34,321 nt of DNA from Prolixibacteraceae bacterium. Its GTDB lineage: Bacteria; Bacteroidota; Bacteroidia; Bacteroidales; Prolixibacteraceae. The position numbers and the translations under genes were made by a program. The DNA lies in NCBI GenBank assembly GCA_030602265.1, contig JAUWAB010000041.1, forward strand, positions 1 to 34,321. Direction: 5' to 3'. How positions within the stretch are numbered: the stretch's first letter is position 1; each line of letters begins with the position of its first letter. This document shows positions 7,224 to 16,250 of the stretch, in pieces. Under the pieces are notes generated by a model that made no database searches, had not been told where the DNA came from, and worked only from the letters and a program-made list of their open reading frames with translations.

Positions 7224-7886
7224 ATGAACAACATTCGGATTTCAGCAGAATTAAAAGAAAAGGTCAGCGGCCTGAGGCTGTATTGCATTGAATCGGACGT
7301 GGTGGTTGAACAGTCATCGGATGAGCTCTGGAACCTGGTATTAGCCAAATGCAGGGAGCTGAATGCCGGACTAAAAATGGAGGAGATCAGTACCTTACCT
7401 GCCATTCAGGCTTCCCGTCGGGCTTACAAGGCTGCAGGGAAGGACCCGGCACGGTACCGTTTGTCGGCAGAAGCCCTGCTGAGGAGGGCCGTGAAGGATA
7501 AGGAACTCTACCGGATAAGCAACGTGGTGGACCTGCTCAACCTGGTATCCGTAAGCAGTGGTTTTTCGATTGGTGGATATGATGCAGGACGGATTTCCGG
7601 AGAGATTGAATTCGGCATAGGCAGGAAGGACGAGCCTTATGAGGGAATAGGGCGCGGAACGCTCAATATAGAGGGATTGCCGGTTTTCAGGGACCATACA
7701 GGTGCCTTCGGGAGTCCGACCAGTGATTCCGAACGTACTTCGGTAACTGAAAATACCTCCAGGTTTTTGATGGTACTTATCGGTTTTGGTGCAAATCACC
7801 TGCTGGAACAGGCAGGGGAAGAGGCTGTCGGACTGCTTGTCCGGTTTGCGCAGGCTACCCATTTGGAAATTAAGATTATAGAATAA
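7224..7886 (+). CDS. B3/B4 tRNA-binding-domain protein
   Basis: This 220-residue protein is a free-standing B3/B4 domain, the module that carries the editing site in the phenylalanyl-tRNA synthetase beta subunit. Recognisable elements are PAIQASRRAYKAAGKDPARYR (about residues 54-74), the helix LYRISNVVDLLNLVSVSSG, the strand and turn SIGGYDAGRISG, and FGSPTSDSERTSVTENT. Free-standing members are thought to act as editing factors or amino-acid binding proteins, but most are uncharacterised. No signal peptide is seen. It is followed after 4 bases by the acyltransferase gene, so the two are probably co-transcribed. There is no clear functional link between them. Confidence 0.87.
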   Translation: MNNIRISAELKEKVSGLRLYCIESDVVVEQSSDELWNLVLAKCRELNAGLKMEEISTLPAIQASRRAYKAAGKDPARYRLSAEALLRRAVKDKELYRISNVVDLLNLVSVSSGFSIGGYDAGRISGEIEFGIGRKDEPYEGIGRGTLNIEGLPVFRDHTGAFGSPTSDSERTSVTENTSRFLMVLIGFGANHLLEQAGEEAVGLLVRFAQATHLEIKIIE

Positions 7887-7890
7887 TTAT

Positions 7891-8442
7891 ATGCAAACAA
7901 TTTGTAAACTTTTGTTGAAATGGCTGGGCTGGAAGGTTGTGGCCGGACCTATGCCTGTAAAAAAGGGCATAATCATCGGTGTTCCGCATACCACCATATG
8001 GGATTTTGTAATCGCCTGGTTATATTATACTTCGGTAGGTGGCAGAGCCAGCACGGTGATCAAAAAGGAGTTTTTCTTCTGGCCGATGGGGCCACTGCTC
8101 CGCGCAATGGGGGGTATTCCGGTCGACCGCTCCAAAGGGGTTTCCCTGGTGAAACAGGTAATCGATGAATTTAACCGCAGGGATGAGCTTCATCTGGCCA
8201 TTACCCCGGAAGGGACCCGTAAGCTGACCAAACGGTGGAAAGCAGGGTTTCACGCCATTGCCAAAGCCACTGGCGCCACCATCTACCTCGGTTTCTTCGA
8301 CTGGGGCAGAAAAGAGATCGGGTGGTACGAGACCTTTGATATTACCGATGATGCCCAGGCGGATATCCGCAGGATGAAAGCCTATTACCGGCAGTTAGGT
8401 ATAGCAGGGAAGCATCCGGAGCTTTTTACGACGGAGGAATAG
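7891..8442 (+). CDS. 1-acyl-sn-glycerol-3-phosphate acyltransferase family protein
   Basis: This 183-residue protein belongs to the PlsC-like acyltransferases. The catalytic HX4D motif is H33-TTIW-D38 within GVPHTTIWDF, and the glycerophosphate-binding PEGT motif is at 106-109 (TPEGTRK). GGIPVDRSKG (about 74-83) is the usual block between them. It is shorter than classical PlsC (about 240 residues) and resembles the compact family often seen in Bacteroidota. The acceptor could be lysophosphatidate or another lipid, perhaps ornithine-type; the sequence does not decide. The N-terminus is mildly hydrophobic without a convincing membrane span. The start ATG is 4 bases after the preceding stop, so translation may be coupled. 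Confidence 0.88.
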   Translation: MQTICKLLLKWLGWKVVAGPMPVKKGIIIGVPHTTIWDFVIAWLYYTSVGGRASTVIKKEFFFWPMGPLLRAMGGIPVDRSKGVSLVKQVIDEFNRRDELHLAITPEGTRKLTKRWKAGFHAIAKATGATIYLGFFDWGRKEIGWYETFDITDDAQADIRRMKAYYRQLGIAGKHPELFTTEE

Positions 8443-8548
8443 ATCGCCGGGTCAAACTCGGGGAGCATTGTGCTTATGGCTTTTGAGCCCGCAGGTTTGT
8501 GCCGAGATAGGATGGGAGAGTTAGTTCAACCTTAAAACCTTTTCATTG

Positions 8549-9589
8549 ATGAAAGCTGCTGTTTATGATCAATTTCAGGGCCCGGTAACGATACGGGAGG
8601 TACCCGATCCAATTTGTCCTGCCGGCGGCGTGGTAATCAGGACCGGGGCAACAGGCCTGTGTCGTTCCGACTGGCACGGCTGGATGGGGCACGATCCGGA
8701 TATTGTTCTTCCTCATGTACCCGGACATGAATTAGCCGGTGAAGTGGTGGAAACAGGTCAGGGGGTAACCAGATTCAAACCCGGCGACCGGGTTACCCTG
8801 CCGTTTGTCTGCGGCTGCGGAAGCTGTCCGCAATGTGCCAGTGGCAACCATCAGGTGTGCGATGACCAGTTTCAGCCCGGATTCACGGCCTGGGGTTCTT
8901 TCGCCTCCCTGGTGGCTATTCAGCGTGCTGATATTAACCTGGTACGCCTTCCGGATGAAATCACGTTTGAGACTGCCGCTTCACTGGGATGCCGGTTTAT
9001 TACCTCATTCAGGGCTGTAGTTGACCAGGGCAAAGTGCAACCTGGTCAGTGGGTTGCCGTACACGGATGCGGTGGTGTCGGCCTTTCGGCAATAATGATC
9101 GCTGCCGCAGCGGGCGCGCAGGTGGTGGCTGTCGATATTGATCCGGAAAAGCTTGATATTGCCCGTGAATTGGGAGCACTGGTTACTATTGATGCCAGGC
9201 TCAGGCCTGACCTGGAAAGCCAGATATTGGAGGCTACCGGCGGCGGGGCGCATATTTCGATCGATGCCCTCGGCAGCATCGAAACCTGCGTCAATTCAGT
9301 AAATTCTCTCCGGAAAAGGGGGAAACATATACAGGTTGGACTGATGCTGGCCTCGGAAAGCCTGCCGGCTATCCCAATGGCCCGCGTAATCGCCCGGGAA
9401 CTCGAAATCATCGGCAGCCACGGTATGCAGGCCTTTCGCTATGCCGAAATGTTGGATATGATCTGCAAAGGAAGATTACATCCCGAAAAACTGATCCGCA
9501 AAACCGTTTCACTTGAAGAAGGAGCCCTTGAACTGGTTCAGATGGATTCCTTCCGAAACCATGGCATTACAGTCATTAACCAGTTCTAA
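8549..9589 (+). CDS. Zinc-dependent medium-chain alcohol dehydrogenase family protein
   Basis: This 346-residue protein is a full-length MDR-superfamily oxidoreductase. The catalytic zinc ligands are Cys and Asp in CRSDWHGW and His-Glu in GHELAGEV. The structural zinc lobe is present with four cysteines in [17 protein letters not shown]. The Rossmann fold starts at [20 protein letters not shown], and the acidic residue after VVAVDI favours NAD over NADP. An N-terminal GroES-like domain covers about 1-150. The substrate is unknown; family members act on alcohols, polyols or threonine. I start at ATG 8549 rather than the in-frame TTG just before it. The 106 bases upstream (8443-8548) hold no recognisable element. 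Confidence 0.92.
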   Translation: MKAAVYDQFQGPVTIREVPDPICPAGGVVIRTGATGLCRSDWHGWMGHDPDIVLPHVPGHELAGEVVETGQGVTRFKPGDRVTLPFVCGCGSCPQCASGNHQVCDDQFQPGFTAWGSFASLVAIQRADINLVRLPDEITFETAASLGCRFITSFRAVVDQGKVQPGQWVAVHGCGGVGLSAIMIAAAAGAQVVAVDIDPEKLDIARELGALVTIDARLRPDLESQILEATGGGAHISIDALGSIETCVNSVNSLRKRGKHIQVGLMLASESLPAIPMARVIARELEIIGSHGMQAFRYAEMLDMICKGRLHPEKLIRKTVSLEEGALELVQMDSFRNHGITVINQF

Positions 9590-9671
9590 ACCCTGTTCCC
9601 GGATTTCAGAAAAGAGAATCCCAGTGGATTAGTATAGTGGACATTTTGTTTAGGTAATATGTTTAAATATA

Positions 9672-10448
9672 GTGAAAAACAGTAATTTAAATATATCAAT
9701 TATTCAGTTTTCCCCGGAGTGGGAGAACCGGGATGCCAATCTGGAACGTTGCGATAGGTTGATCGGACAGGCGCAAAATTCCTCGGTAATCTTATTACCG
9801 GAGATGTTTTCCACAGGTTTTTCCATGAATGTGGAGGTACTTGCTGAGCGGATGGATGGCATTACCGTTGAATGGATGAAATCGGCGGCGGTCAGAATGA
9901 ATTCGGTCATCTCCGGAAGTCTGATTATCCGGGAGGGTATGAAATTCTTCAACCGGTTGTTGTGGGTCACGCCCGACGGAAATATCCAATGGTATGATAA
10001 ACGGCATCTGTTTACCATGGGGGAGGAGCATCTGCACTTTTCACCAGGAAAGGAGCGGGTAACCCTGGAATGGCAGGGATGGAAGATCAGGCCATTGATT
10101 TGCTACGATCTCCGGTTTCCGGTTTGGAGCAGAAACCACGACGATTATGACCTGCTTATTTATCTGGCCAACTGGCCGTCGGCACGCCACCATGTCTGGA
10201 AAAACCTGCTGGTCTCCAGGGCGATAGAAAACCAGTGCTGGTGTGTTGCAGTAAACCGGACCGGAAGTGACGGTATGAACCTGGATTATCTGGGGGATTC
10301 TGCTGTTATCGATCCCCGCGGAAATGCTCAATGGCTGGGCGATTCCCAAATTGTCAGCTCCTTCACGCTCTCCTATCAGGATCTGGTTAAATTCAGGGAA
10401 AAATTTCCTGTATTGCTGGACAGAGATAATTTTTTGATAGACAGCTAA
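9672..10448 (+). CDS. Carbon-nitrogen hydrolase, omega-amidase (YafV/NIT2) type
   Basis: This 258-residue protein is a nitrilase-superfamily hydrolase with the complete Glu-Lys-Cys triad: E44 in LLPEMFSTGF, K110 in YDKRHLF and C144 in LICYDLRFPVW. Related YafV/NIT2 enzymes hydrolyse alpha-ketoglutaramate and alpha-ketosuccinamate, and the motif FSTGFSM is typical of that subgroup. No signal peptide is present. The start codon is GTG at 9672; the nearby ATG at 9659 is in another frame and stops at once. The gene converges on the PUL's last gene with only 9 bases between stop codons, leaving no room for a separate terminator. Confidence 0.9.
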   Translation: MKNSNLNISIIQFSPEWENRDANLERCDRLIGQAQNSSVILLPEMFSTGFSMNVEVLAERMDGITVEWMKSAAVRMNSVISGSLIIREGMKFFNRLLWVTPDGNIQWYDKRHLFTMGEEHLHFSPGKERVTLEWQGWKIRPLICYDLRFPVWSRNHDDYDLLIYLANWPSARHHVWKNLLVSRAIENQCWCVAVNRTGSDGMNLDYLGDSAVIDPRGNAQWLGDSQIVSSFTLSYQDLVKFREKFPVLLDRDNFLIDS

Positions 10449-10457
10449 TAAAAATGA

Positions 10458-11201
10458 TTATCTGAAAATTTGCTTTAACTCATTATGTGCCAGTCGGGCA
10501 ACCAATCTGGCGCCTTCCACACTCAGGTGGGTGTCGTCCTGCCTCCCCTCCGGAAACCGGTCATCCGGTTCAGTCCAGAGGTAAACCGATTTCGATTCCT
10601 CCCTACCGGTTTCCTCTACCAGCCTGGCAGTCAGAAATTCCAGGTCAACCATCATGACTTCCGATTCAAGGGCCACTGCACGTACCACTTCCGGATATTC
10701 TCCATGAGTGGGTATCAGTTTCCCGTTTTCATCAAATTTGCGGCGTACGATGGAAGTGAAAAGGATGGGAGTTGCACCATTTTCCCTGGTTTCCGCGATA
10801 AATCTTTCCATATTGGCCCGGTAGGCTCCTCTGGCGTCTGCATAACGGGTACTGTCCTGGATTTTCTGGTCATTGTGGCCGAACTGGATGAATACGTAGT
10901 CGCCTGGTTTTAACTGGTCCAATACCACCTTCCACCTGCCCTCATCAATGAAACTTTTAGTGCTCCTTCCGTTAACCGCGTGATTTACCAGCCGGATATG
11001 CGCCGGAAGTAACTCCGGAAACACCTGGCACCAACCTGTTTCCGGATATACTTCAGGCTTCTTGTCAGCCATCGTTGAATCCCCTATGGTATGTATGGTA
11101 TAGGATTTTACGGGTTGATGGCAGGAATAAATGATGGGCAGGCATGTTGCCAGTATATAAACTAATGATTTCATTAAATATGATAAACAACTGTATTTCA
11201 T
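10458..11201 (-). CDS. SGNH hydrolase, rhamnogalacturonan acetylesterase-like (CE12)
   Basis: This 247-residue protein is an SGNH/GDSL esterase like carbohydrate esterase family 12. The nucleophile is S42 in GDST (40-43), block II is VNGRST, block III is GHND (108-111), and block V is D222-DT-H225. It would remove acetyl groups from pectic galacturonate or rhamnogalacturonan so that depolymerases can act. The N-terminus holds a hydrophobic segment followed by Cys27 (IIYSC), so it is probably a lipoprotein exported to the envelope. An alternative ATG at 11174 would give a more standard 18-residue signal peptide. It is the last gene of the PUL, 86 bases after the GH28 gene. Its esterase class is firm; its exact substrate is inferred from neighbours. 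Confidence 0.88.
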   Translation of the reverse strand: MKYSCLSYLMKSLVYILATCLPIIYSCHQPVKSYTIHTIGDSTMADKKPEVYPETGWCQVFPELLPAHIRLVNHAVNGRSTKSFIDEGRWKVVLDQLKPGDYVFIQFGHNDQKIQDSTRYADARGAYRANMERFIAETRENGATPILFTSIVRRKFDENGKLIPTHGEYPEVVRAVALESEVMMVDLEFLTARLVEETGREESKSVYLWTEPDDRFPEGRQDDTHLSVEGARLVARLAHNELKQIFR

Positions 11202-11287
11202 TAGTATATGTTTTTATTGCCTGGATTAAGTCCTTTCTGTAACCCGGTAAAAATACAGATTACGTGTTACAAGAGATATGACTTGTT

Positions 11288-12976
11288 TCAGAATTTTACT
11301 GCTCCTGAATGCACTTCGCTCCCGATAGTGGTGCATTTTTCAAGTACCTGTGGGTCAGTAGATACAAGTATTATATTTTCACTTTTAGTTCCATTGACCG
11401 TTATGGTTTCCGGTGCTTTGGAATGGCTCATAAAACCGGAGACCTGTACATTTTTCGCGTTGTAGAATTCCAGTGCTGTTGCGTTTTTGGTTATCAGCTT
11501 TACGTTGCTGATTCTCACTCCGTCTGCATCGATCACGGTGATGCCGTTATCTGCTTCCAGGAGCATGTCTCTGATTTCGACGTTCTCCAGGTTCATTTCC
11601 GGTAATCCTTGCAGGAATACCGCCTGTTGCGCACCTTTTAAGGTAATATCCCGGATCAGTATATTTTTAAACTGGGGCGTTTCGACGGTTACCGGCTCTT
11701 CTTTCGCAATATCCTGTCCACCGTCGGCTAACATTTCAGAAACAGATTTTCCCCCGTAATAGAGGTCAAAGGATATCGCCTGGGTTGGGATATTGGTCAT
11801 GCGGACATCGGAGATAAATATATTCTCGACCACGCCACCCCGACCGCGGGTACTTTTAAAGCGCAGTCCCACATCGGTGCCCATAAACGTGCAGTTGGAA
11901 ACGTGCATGTTACGTACGCCGCCCGACATTTCACTTCCGACGGTAACCCCGCCGTGTCCGTGATACACGATGTTGTTCCGGATGATGATATTTTCGGCAG
12001 GTACGCCCCTGCGCCGTCCGTCCTCATCTTTTCCGGATTTGATGCAGATGGCATCATCGCCGACATCAAACCGGGAATTGTATAGCACCACGTTTTTGCA
12101 GGATTCGATGTCGATGCCGTCTCCATTCTGGGAAAACCAGGGGTTGCGAACGGTTATGTTTCTTACGGTCAGGTCTTCCACCATAAGCGGATGGATGCAC
12201 CACGCCGGTGAATTCTGGAAAGTAGGACCGTCGAACAGTACTTTTTTGCTGTTTTGGATACTGACCATCACCGGGCGCAGAAAATCGCGTATTGCTTCAT
12301 ATTCCTCTTTGGTGGTCAGTCCGGTGGGCACATTCATATTGGCTGTTTCATGGGCAATCCTGAACTGTTCCGACGGGTACCATTCATTTCCCCTTTCATT
12401 GACCACACCACCCGAAGCTACCAGTTTCTTCCACTGGTTATCGGTTAGTTTGGGCCGCTTTACGAAGCGCCAGGCTTCACCCGAGCCATCCCATACCCCG
12501 TGCCCTGTAAAGGCGATATTTTCGAGATTTTTGCCATATATGGGCGAAATACAGCGCCAGGTGTCCAATCCTTCAAAACTGGTCTCGATAATGGGATACA
12601 GGTCTTTGTCGGTACTGAATATAACCAGGGCCCCGGGGTCGGTATACAATTCCAGGTTGCTCTTCAGGATAATCGGGCCGGTCAGCCAGATTCCGGCCGG
12701 GATTACCACCTTCCCACCACCTTTTTGGGTTACGGCGTCAATAGCCGCCGCAAAGGCTTCACTGTTGAGTACCTGGCCACCGCTTACAGCCCCGAAGTCT
12801 TTAATATTGACCTCATTGGCAGGTATAACCGGTTCCTGTACCCTCGGCATTTCAAACTCAATCCCTGCGTATACGTCAAATTCGGCCTTTGCTTTACTGT
12901 TTCCGGGCCGGATACAACTGCCCGAAAGCAGCAGCCAGACTACCGCCAGCGTAAAAATTGTACTGATCTTCCTCAT
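11288..12976 (-). CDS. Glycoside hydrolase family 28 (polygalacturonase-like)
   Basis: This 562-residue protein is a GH28 right-handed beta-helix enzyme that hydrolyses galacturonan or related pectic chains. It has the N-terminal NIKDFGAVSGG start of the helix. The catalytic blocks are NGDGIDIES (about 284), GDDAICIKSG (about 305), GHGGVTVGSE (about 340) and RFKSTRGRGG (about 370). The start at ATG 12976 gives a lipoprotein signal, MRKISTIFTLAVVWLLLSGSC, with Cys21. An in-frame upstream start would add an unlikely charged extension. Endo versus exo action cannot be decided. The gene lies 22 bases downstream of a pectate lyase in the PUL operon. Confidence 0.93.
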   Translation of the reverse strand: MRKISTIFTLAVVWLLLSGSCIRPGNSKAKAEFDVYAGIEFEMPRVQEPVIPANEVNIKDFGAVSGGQVLNSEAFAAAIDAVTQKGGGKVVIPAGIWLTGPIILKSNLELYTDPGALVIFSTDKDLYPIIETSFEGLDTWRCISPIYGKNLENIAFTGHGVWDGSGEAWRFVKRPKLTDNQWKKLVASGGVVNERGNEWYPSEQFRIAHETANMNVPTGLTTKEEYEAIRDFLRPVMVSIQNSKKVLFDGPTFQNSPAWCIHPLMVEDLTVRNITVRNPWFSQNGDGIDIESCKNVVLYNSRFDVGDDAICIKSGKDEDGRRRGVPAENIIIRNNIVYHGHGGVTVGSEMSGGVRNMHVSNCTFMGTDVGLRFKSTRGRGGVVENIFISDVRMTNIPTQAISFDLYYGGKSVSEMLADGGQDIAKEEPVTVETPQFKNILIRDITLKGAQQAVFLQGLPEMNLENVEIRDMLLEADNGITVIDADGVRISNVKLITKNATALEFYNAKNVQVSGFMSHSKAPETITVNGTKSENIILVSTDPQVLEKCTTIGSEVHSGAVKF

Positions 12977-12998
12977 ATTTTTTGTTTTAAGCTGTTCA

Positions 12999-14687
12999 TT
13001 ATCTTGATCCGATTTTCCTGCTAAAGCCCATGCCGTTTTCATCGATGATTCTCAGCAGCAGGATTCCCCTTTCACGGATAAATAGTTCGGCATAATGGTC
13101 TCGTACCTGGTAAGACTGTACCAGTGAGCCGTTGACCAGGAACACCTGAACGGTTTGTATGCGGTGTACATGATGAATGGTTACCTTGCCGGATGCAGGG
13201 TTCCAGCTGATTTCAGGTTCCACTGCTGCCTGCTGCAGGCGTGTATTGATGGAGGTAATGTTGTCTTTCAGCTGGTTATCGGTAATGTCGGCCACAAGGC
13301 TGTACAGATATACCTCCAGATTAGGATATTGCCCGTCGACGGTGCTCTGCAGCGCATCCCCGGGATCGTATTTGTTCAGTCCGTTGGCATCTTCCCAGAA
13401 ATCAGGAATACCGTCGTTGTCGGAATCGGCAGGCGCATCGGAAGTGAACAGTTCAGGCCATCCTCCCACCGCTTCCTGGGTATCGATCAGCCCGTTACGG
13501 CTTCCATTACCTCCATCGGTATAGGTGGCCACGCCATTGGTTGCATCATGGATTATCCGGAGGTCAACGGCGTCCCTTTTCAGACTGGCGCCTGCATATG
13601 CCAGTACTTTCTGATGACCGGTCAGTGCGGTATGGGTGGTTACCTCTCCTGCATCAAACTCCTGGTCGGATCGGATGTCGCTGATGGTAATACCCGGTGC
13701 ATGGGTACTGAACGATGTGTGCAGGTGCACGCCCAGCCAGTTGTTGTTTGTATTGATTGTACTGGCTGTTACAGTATTACCGGTTATATAAAAGATGCCG
13801 AAGGTCCCGCGCGGCTGACTGTTTGAGCCGTCGTCGGCATAAGGCTGGAGAATCCTGTTCCGGTTGGAAGAGGCTGGTCCTGCTTTATAGTAGTTGTTCA
13901 CCAGGTTATACCGGCCTCCTTCACCGGCATAGGCGGTATTCGCCCCCCAGTTGTATAAGGTGTTGTTGCGGAAATCGACCAGCTCGTCACCAGGCCGGTT
14001 GGAGTAGCGGCTGCCGCAGAAACGCGGATTACGGCTGTCGTTGTGCGCGATCAGGTTATGGTGGAATGAAGCTTTCCGGCCTCCCCAGATCCCTCCGTAA
14101 CCGTGGGTTCCCTTATCATGGACCGAATTCCGCAGTCCTTCCGATAAAATGGACCACTGAAGGGTGAAGTTCTCATTGTCGTAAAACGAGCCTACCTCAT
14201 CGGTTGACCAGCTCAGGGAGCAATGGTCAATAATGATGTTTCTCCGGTTTCGTCCCCAGATGGCATCGTTCTCCTGATTGGTTACATCGCCCATCCTGAA
14301 ACGCATAAACCGGATAATCACATTGTCGGCATTCACAAAGACGGTAAAGTCCCTGATGGTAATCCCGTCGCCGGGAGCAGTCTGGCCGGCAATGGTAACG
14401 TTCCCGTTGTTGATGTTCAGATTGCTCTTCAGTCGGATCGTACCCGAAACCCGGAACAGGATGGTCCGTGGTCCCGTTTGATTGATGGCGTGGCGAAGGG
14501 ACCCGGGGTTATTGTCGTCATTAAGGTTGTCGACATATATTACCCTGCCGCCCCGTCCTCCGGTAGTGTACTTCCCGTGTCCTTCCGCTCCTGGAAAGGC
14601 GGGCAGGCCTTGTGCACGGGCGTTTCCTGACAAAGCCGCAAGGAGGATAGTTAAGATGATCTGTCTGTATAAGGTGAAAAATTGCAT
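12999..14687 (-). CDS. Pectate lyase family 1 with calcium loop and putative T9SS sorting domain
   Basis: This 562-residue protein has a signal peptide (about 1-25, ending GNARAQ) and a PL1 parallel beta-helix. Diagnostic blocks are FPGAEGHGKYTTGGRGG, TILFRVSGTI, NVTIAGQTAPGDGI, NIIIDHCSLSWSTDE (calcium binding), and HHNLIAHNDSRNPRF, which contains the catalytic arginine region. It would cleave de-esterified homogalacturonan by beta-elimination. A thrombospondin-type-3-like calcium loop, DSDNDGIPDFWEDANGL, lies at about 420-436. The last 75 or so residues (ISWNPASGKVTIHHV to GFSRKIG) look like the beta-rich C-terminal sorting domain used by type IX secretion. If so, this enzyme is delivered to the cell surface. 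It is 18 bases downstream of a second PL1 gene that lacks this tail. Confidence 0.92.
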   Translation of the reverse strand: MQFFTLYRQIILTILLAALSGNARAQGLPAFPGAEGHGKYTTGGRGGRVIYVDNLNDDNNPGSLRHAINQTGPRTILFRVSGTIRLKSNLNINNGNVTIAGQTAPGDGITIRDFTVFVNADNVIIRFMRFRMGDVTNQENDAIWGRNRRNIIIDHCSLSWSTDEVGSFYDNENFTLQWSILSEGLRNSVHDKGTHGYGGIWGGRKASFHHNLIAHNDSRNPRFCGSRYSNRPGDELVDFRNNTLYNWGANTAYAGEGGRYNLVNNYYKAGPASSNRNRILQPYADDGSNSQPRGTFGIFYITGNTVTASTINTNNNWLGVHLHTSFSTHAPGITISDIRSDQEFDAGEVTTHTALTGHQKVLAYAGASLKRDAVDLRIIHDATNGVATYTDGGNGSRNGLIDTQEAVGGWPELFTSDAPADSDNDGIPDFWEDANGLNKYDPGDALQSTVDGQYPNLEVYLYSLVADITDNQLKDNITSINTRLQQAAVEPEISWNPASGKVTIHHVHRIQTVQVFLVNGSLVQSYQVRDHYAELFIRERGILLLRIIDENGMGFSRKIGSR

Positions 14688-14705
14688 AGAAATATTTTAA
14701 ATTAA

Positions 14706-16124
14706 CTAAGGAATGATATGGCTGACCAGATCATTCAGGTATACCTCCAGATTGGTGTAATCCGTATGGAGAGTGTATGCCTGGCCGTCCAGGCTGTTTT
14801 CAGGATCAAGTCCCCTGGCTTTTTCCCATTCATCAGGAATACCGTCCTGGTCGGAATCGGGCAGTGGTGGAGCCTGTTTCAGAACCGGCCATCCGCCGGC
14901 ATCTTCCTGGGAATCAATAATTCCCTTTTTCCCTCCGGAATAAGAAGCCCCAAGGGTCTCTTTTCCTGATCTTGCCTCTGCAATGATACGCTTATCAACG
15001 CAATCTCTCGATAAAGAGGCTCCGGCGTTTTTCAGAACAGATTGAAAAGCCTCTTCGGCGGTTTCTGTTTTTACGGGAGAAAAAGGGATGGGTTCTTCAA
15101 GCCTCGAAAATGCTTTTTCTTTGGGGCCAACCCCCTTCCCCTGAACACCTTTTTCCCAGTTATTTTTGCTGATTTCCGGATTTCCGTGCAGCATATTTCC
15201 TTCAATAAAGAACTTGCCGGCCCTTAGGGTATCCGGATTTCTTTTGGGATCAAAAAACGACTGGGTAAGGTCAAGGATCCGGTTTACAACATTTTTTGAG
15301 GTAGCCGGACCGGCTTTATAATAGTTGTTCACCATGTTGTAATGGCCTTCTTCACCACCATAAACACTATTGTTTCCCCAGTTGTAAATGACGTTATTCC
15401 TGAAATCCACCTGTTCAAGGTCTGGGTTATTATTGTACCTGGAGCCGTGGAAGCGAGGGTTACGGCTGGTATGGTCGGAAATCAGGTTATGATGGAAAGT
15501 GGCCTTGTTGCCTCCCCATATACCTCCGTAACCGTGGTCTCCCTTGCTGTGAACCGACTGGTTCAGACTTTCGCTTGCGATGCACCACTGCAGCGTAAAA
15601 TGGGTATTTTCGTAGAAAGAAGCCGCTTCGTCGGTTCCCCAGCTGAAACTGCAATGGTCAATGATAATGTTTTGGTTTCCGATTCCTGAAATGGCATCCA
15701 GTTCCTCCCCGGTTTTATCTCCCGGCCTCACCCGGATAAATCTGATAATGACATTGTCTGCATCAATATCTATCCCGTAATTGACGAGGCAGATCCCGTC
15801 ACCCGGCGCACTCTGTCCGGCAATGGTCAGGTCGCCGTTTTTGATGTAAATGGGTTTCGACAGTTCAATATTGCCCGACACCCGGAATATGATGGTGCGT
15901 GGCCCTTCTGCCTCGATGGCTTTTCTCAGGCTGCCATTGCCCTTGTCATTCAGATTGTCGACAAAAAGGACCTTGCCTCCACGGCCACCGGTAGTAAACC
16001 TGCCTCCTCCCTCGGCTCCGGGAAAGGCTAATGGCTGTGCTGAACCGGAATATCCGGAAAGTATGAACAATATCAGGATCAGGATTAATCTGCTGTCGTA
16101 TGGTCTGTACTGAATGCAAAGCAT
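14706..16124 (-). CDS. Pectate lyase family 1 (second copy)
   Basis: This 472-residue PL1 lyase is a paralogue of its downstream neighbour, with the same blocks: FPGAEGGGRFTTGGRGGKV, TIIFRVSGNIEL, LTIAGQSAPGDGI, NIIIDHCSFSWGTDEAASFY and HHNLISDHTSRNPRF. It also has the calcium loop DSDQDGIPDEWEKARGL (about 420). It stops soon after this loop, so it lacks the sorting-type C-terminal domain of the other copy. A hydrophobic segment, LILILILFILSGYSGSAQ, forms the signal peptide. I use ATG 16124; a longer version would need a TTG start at 16154. The gap of 126 bases to the upstream lipoprotein gene contains no evident gene. Confidence 0.91.
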   Translation of the reverse strand: MLCIQYRPYDSRLILILILFILSGYSGSAQPLAFPGAEGGGRFTTGGRGGKVLFVDNLNDKGNGSLRKAIEAEGPRTIIFRVSGNIELSKPIYIKNGDLTIAGQSAPGDGICLVNYGIDIDADNVIIRFIRVRPGDKTGEELDAISGIGNQNIIIDHCSFSWGTDEAASFYENTHFTLQWCIASESLNQSVHSKGDHGYGGIWGGNKATFHHNLISDHTSRNPRFHGSRYNNNPDLEQVDFRNNVIYNWGNNSVYGGEEGHYNMVNNYYKAGPATSKNVVNRILDLTQSFFDPKRNPDTLRAGKFFIEGNMLHGNPEISKNNWEKGVQGKGVGPKEKAFSRLEEPIPFSPVKTETAEEAFQSVLKNAGASLSRDCVDKRIIAEARSGKETLGASYSGGKKGIIDSQEDAGGWPVLKQAPPLPDSDQDGIPDEWEKARGLDPENSLDGQAYTLHTDYTNLEVYLNDLVSHIIP

Positions 16125-16250
16125 AATTTTCGTAATCAGATTAAAGTGGTTCAAAATCTTTGAGGTAACAAGGCTCCGGGATATGGACCTGCCTTTACCC
16201 GGAGCTTGTGCCTCTGAAAAAAACGTATTACATGGTCTTAAACGCGATTT

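Noticed and set aside
10449-10457. Bidirectional terminator between the omega-amidase and esterase genes
   Set aside because: Only 9 bases separate the two stop codons and no hairpin with T-runs was found there.
11970-13007. 345-codon plus-strand frame
   Set aside because: Antisense shadow of the GH28 gene, which carries a full set of catalytic motifs.
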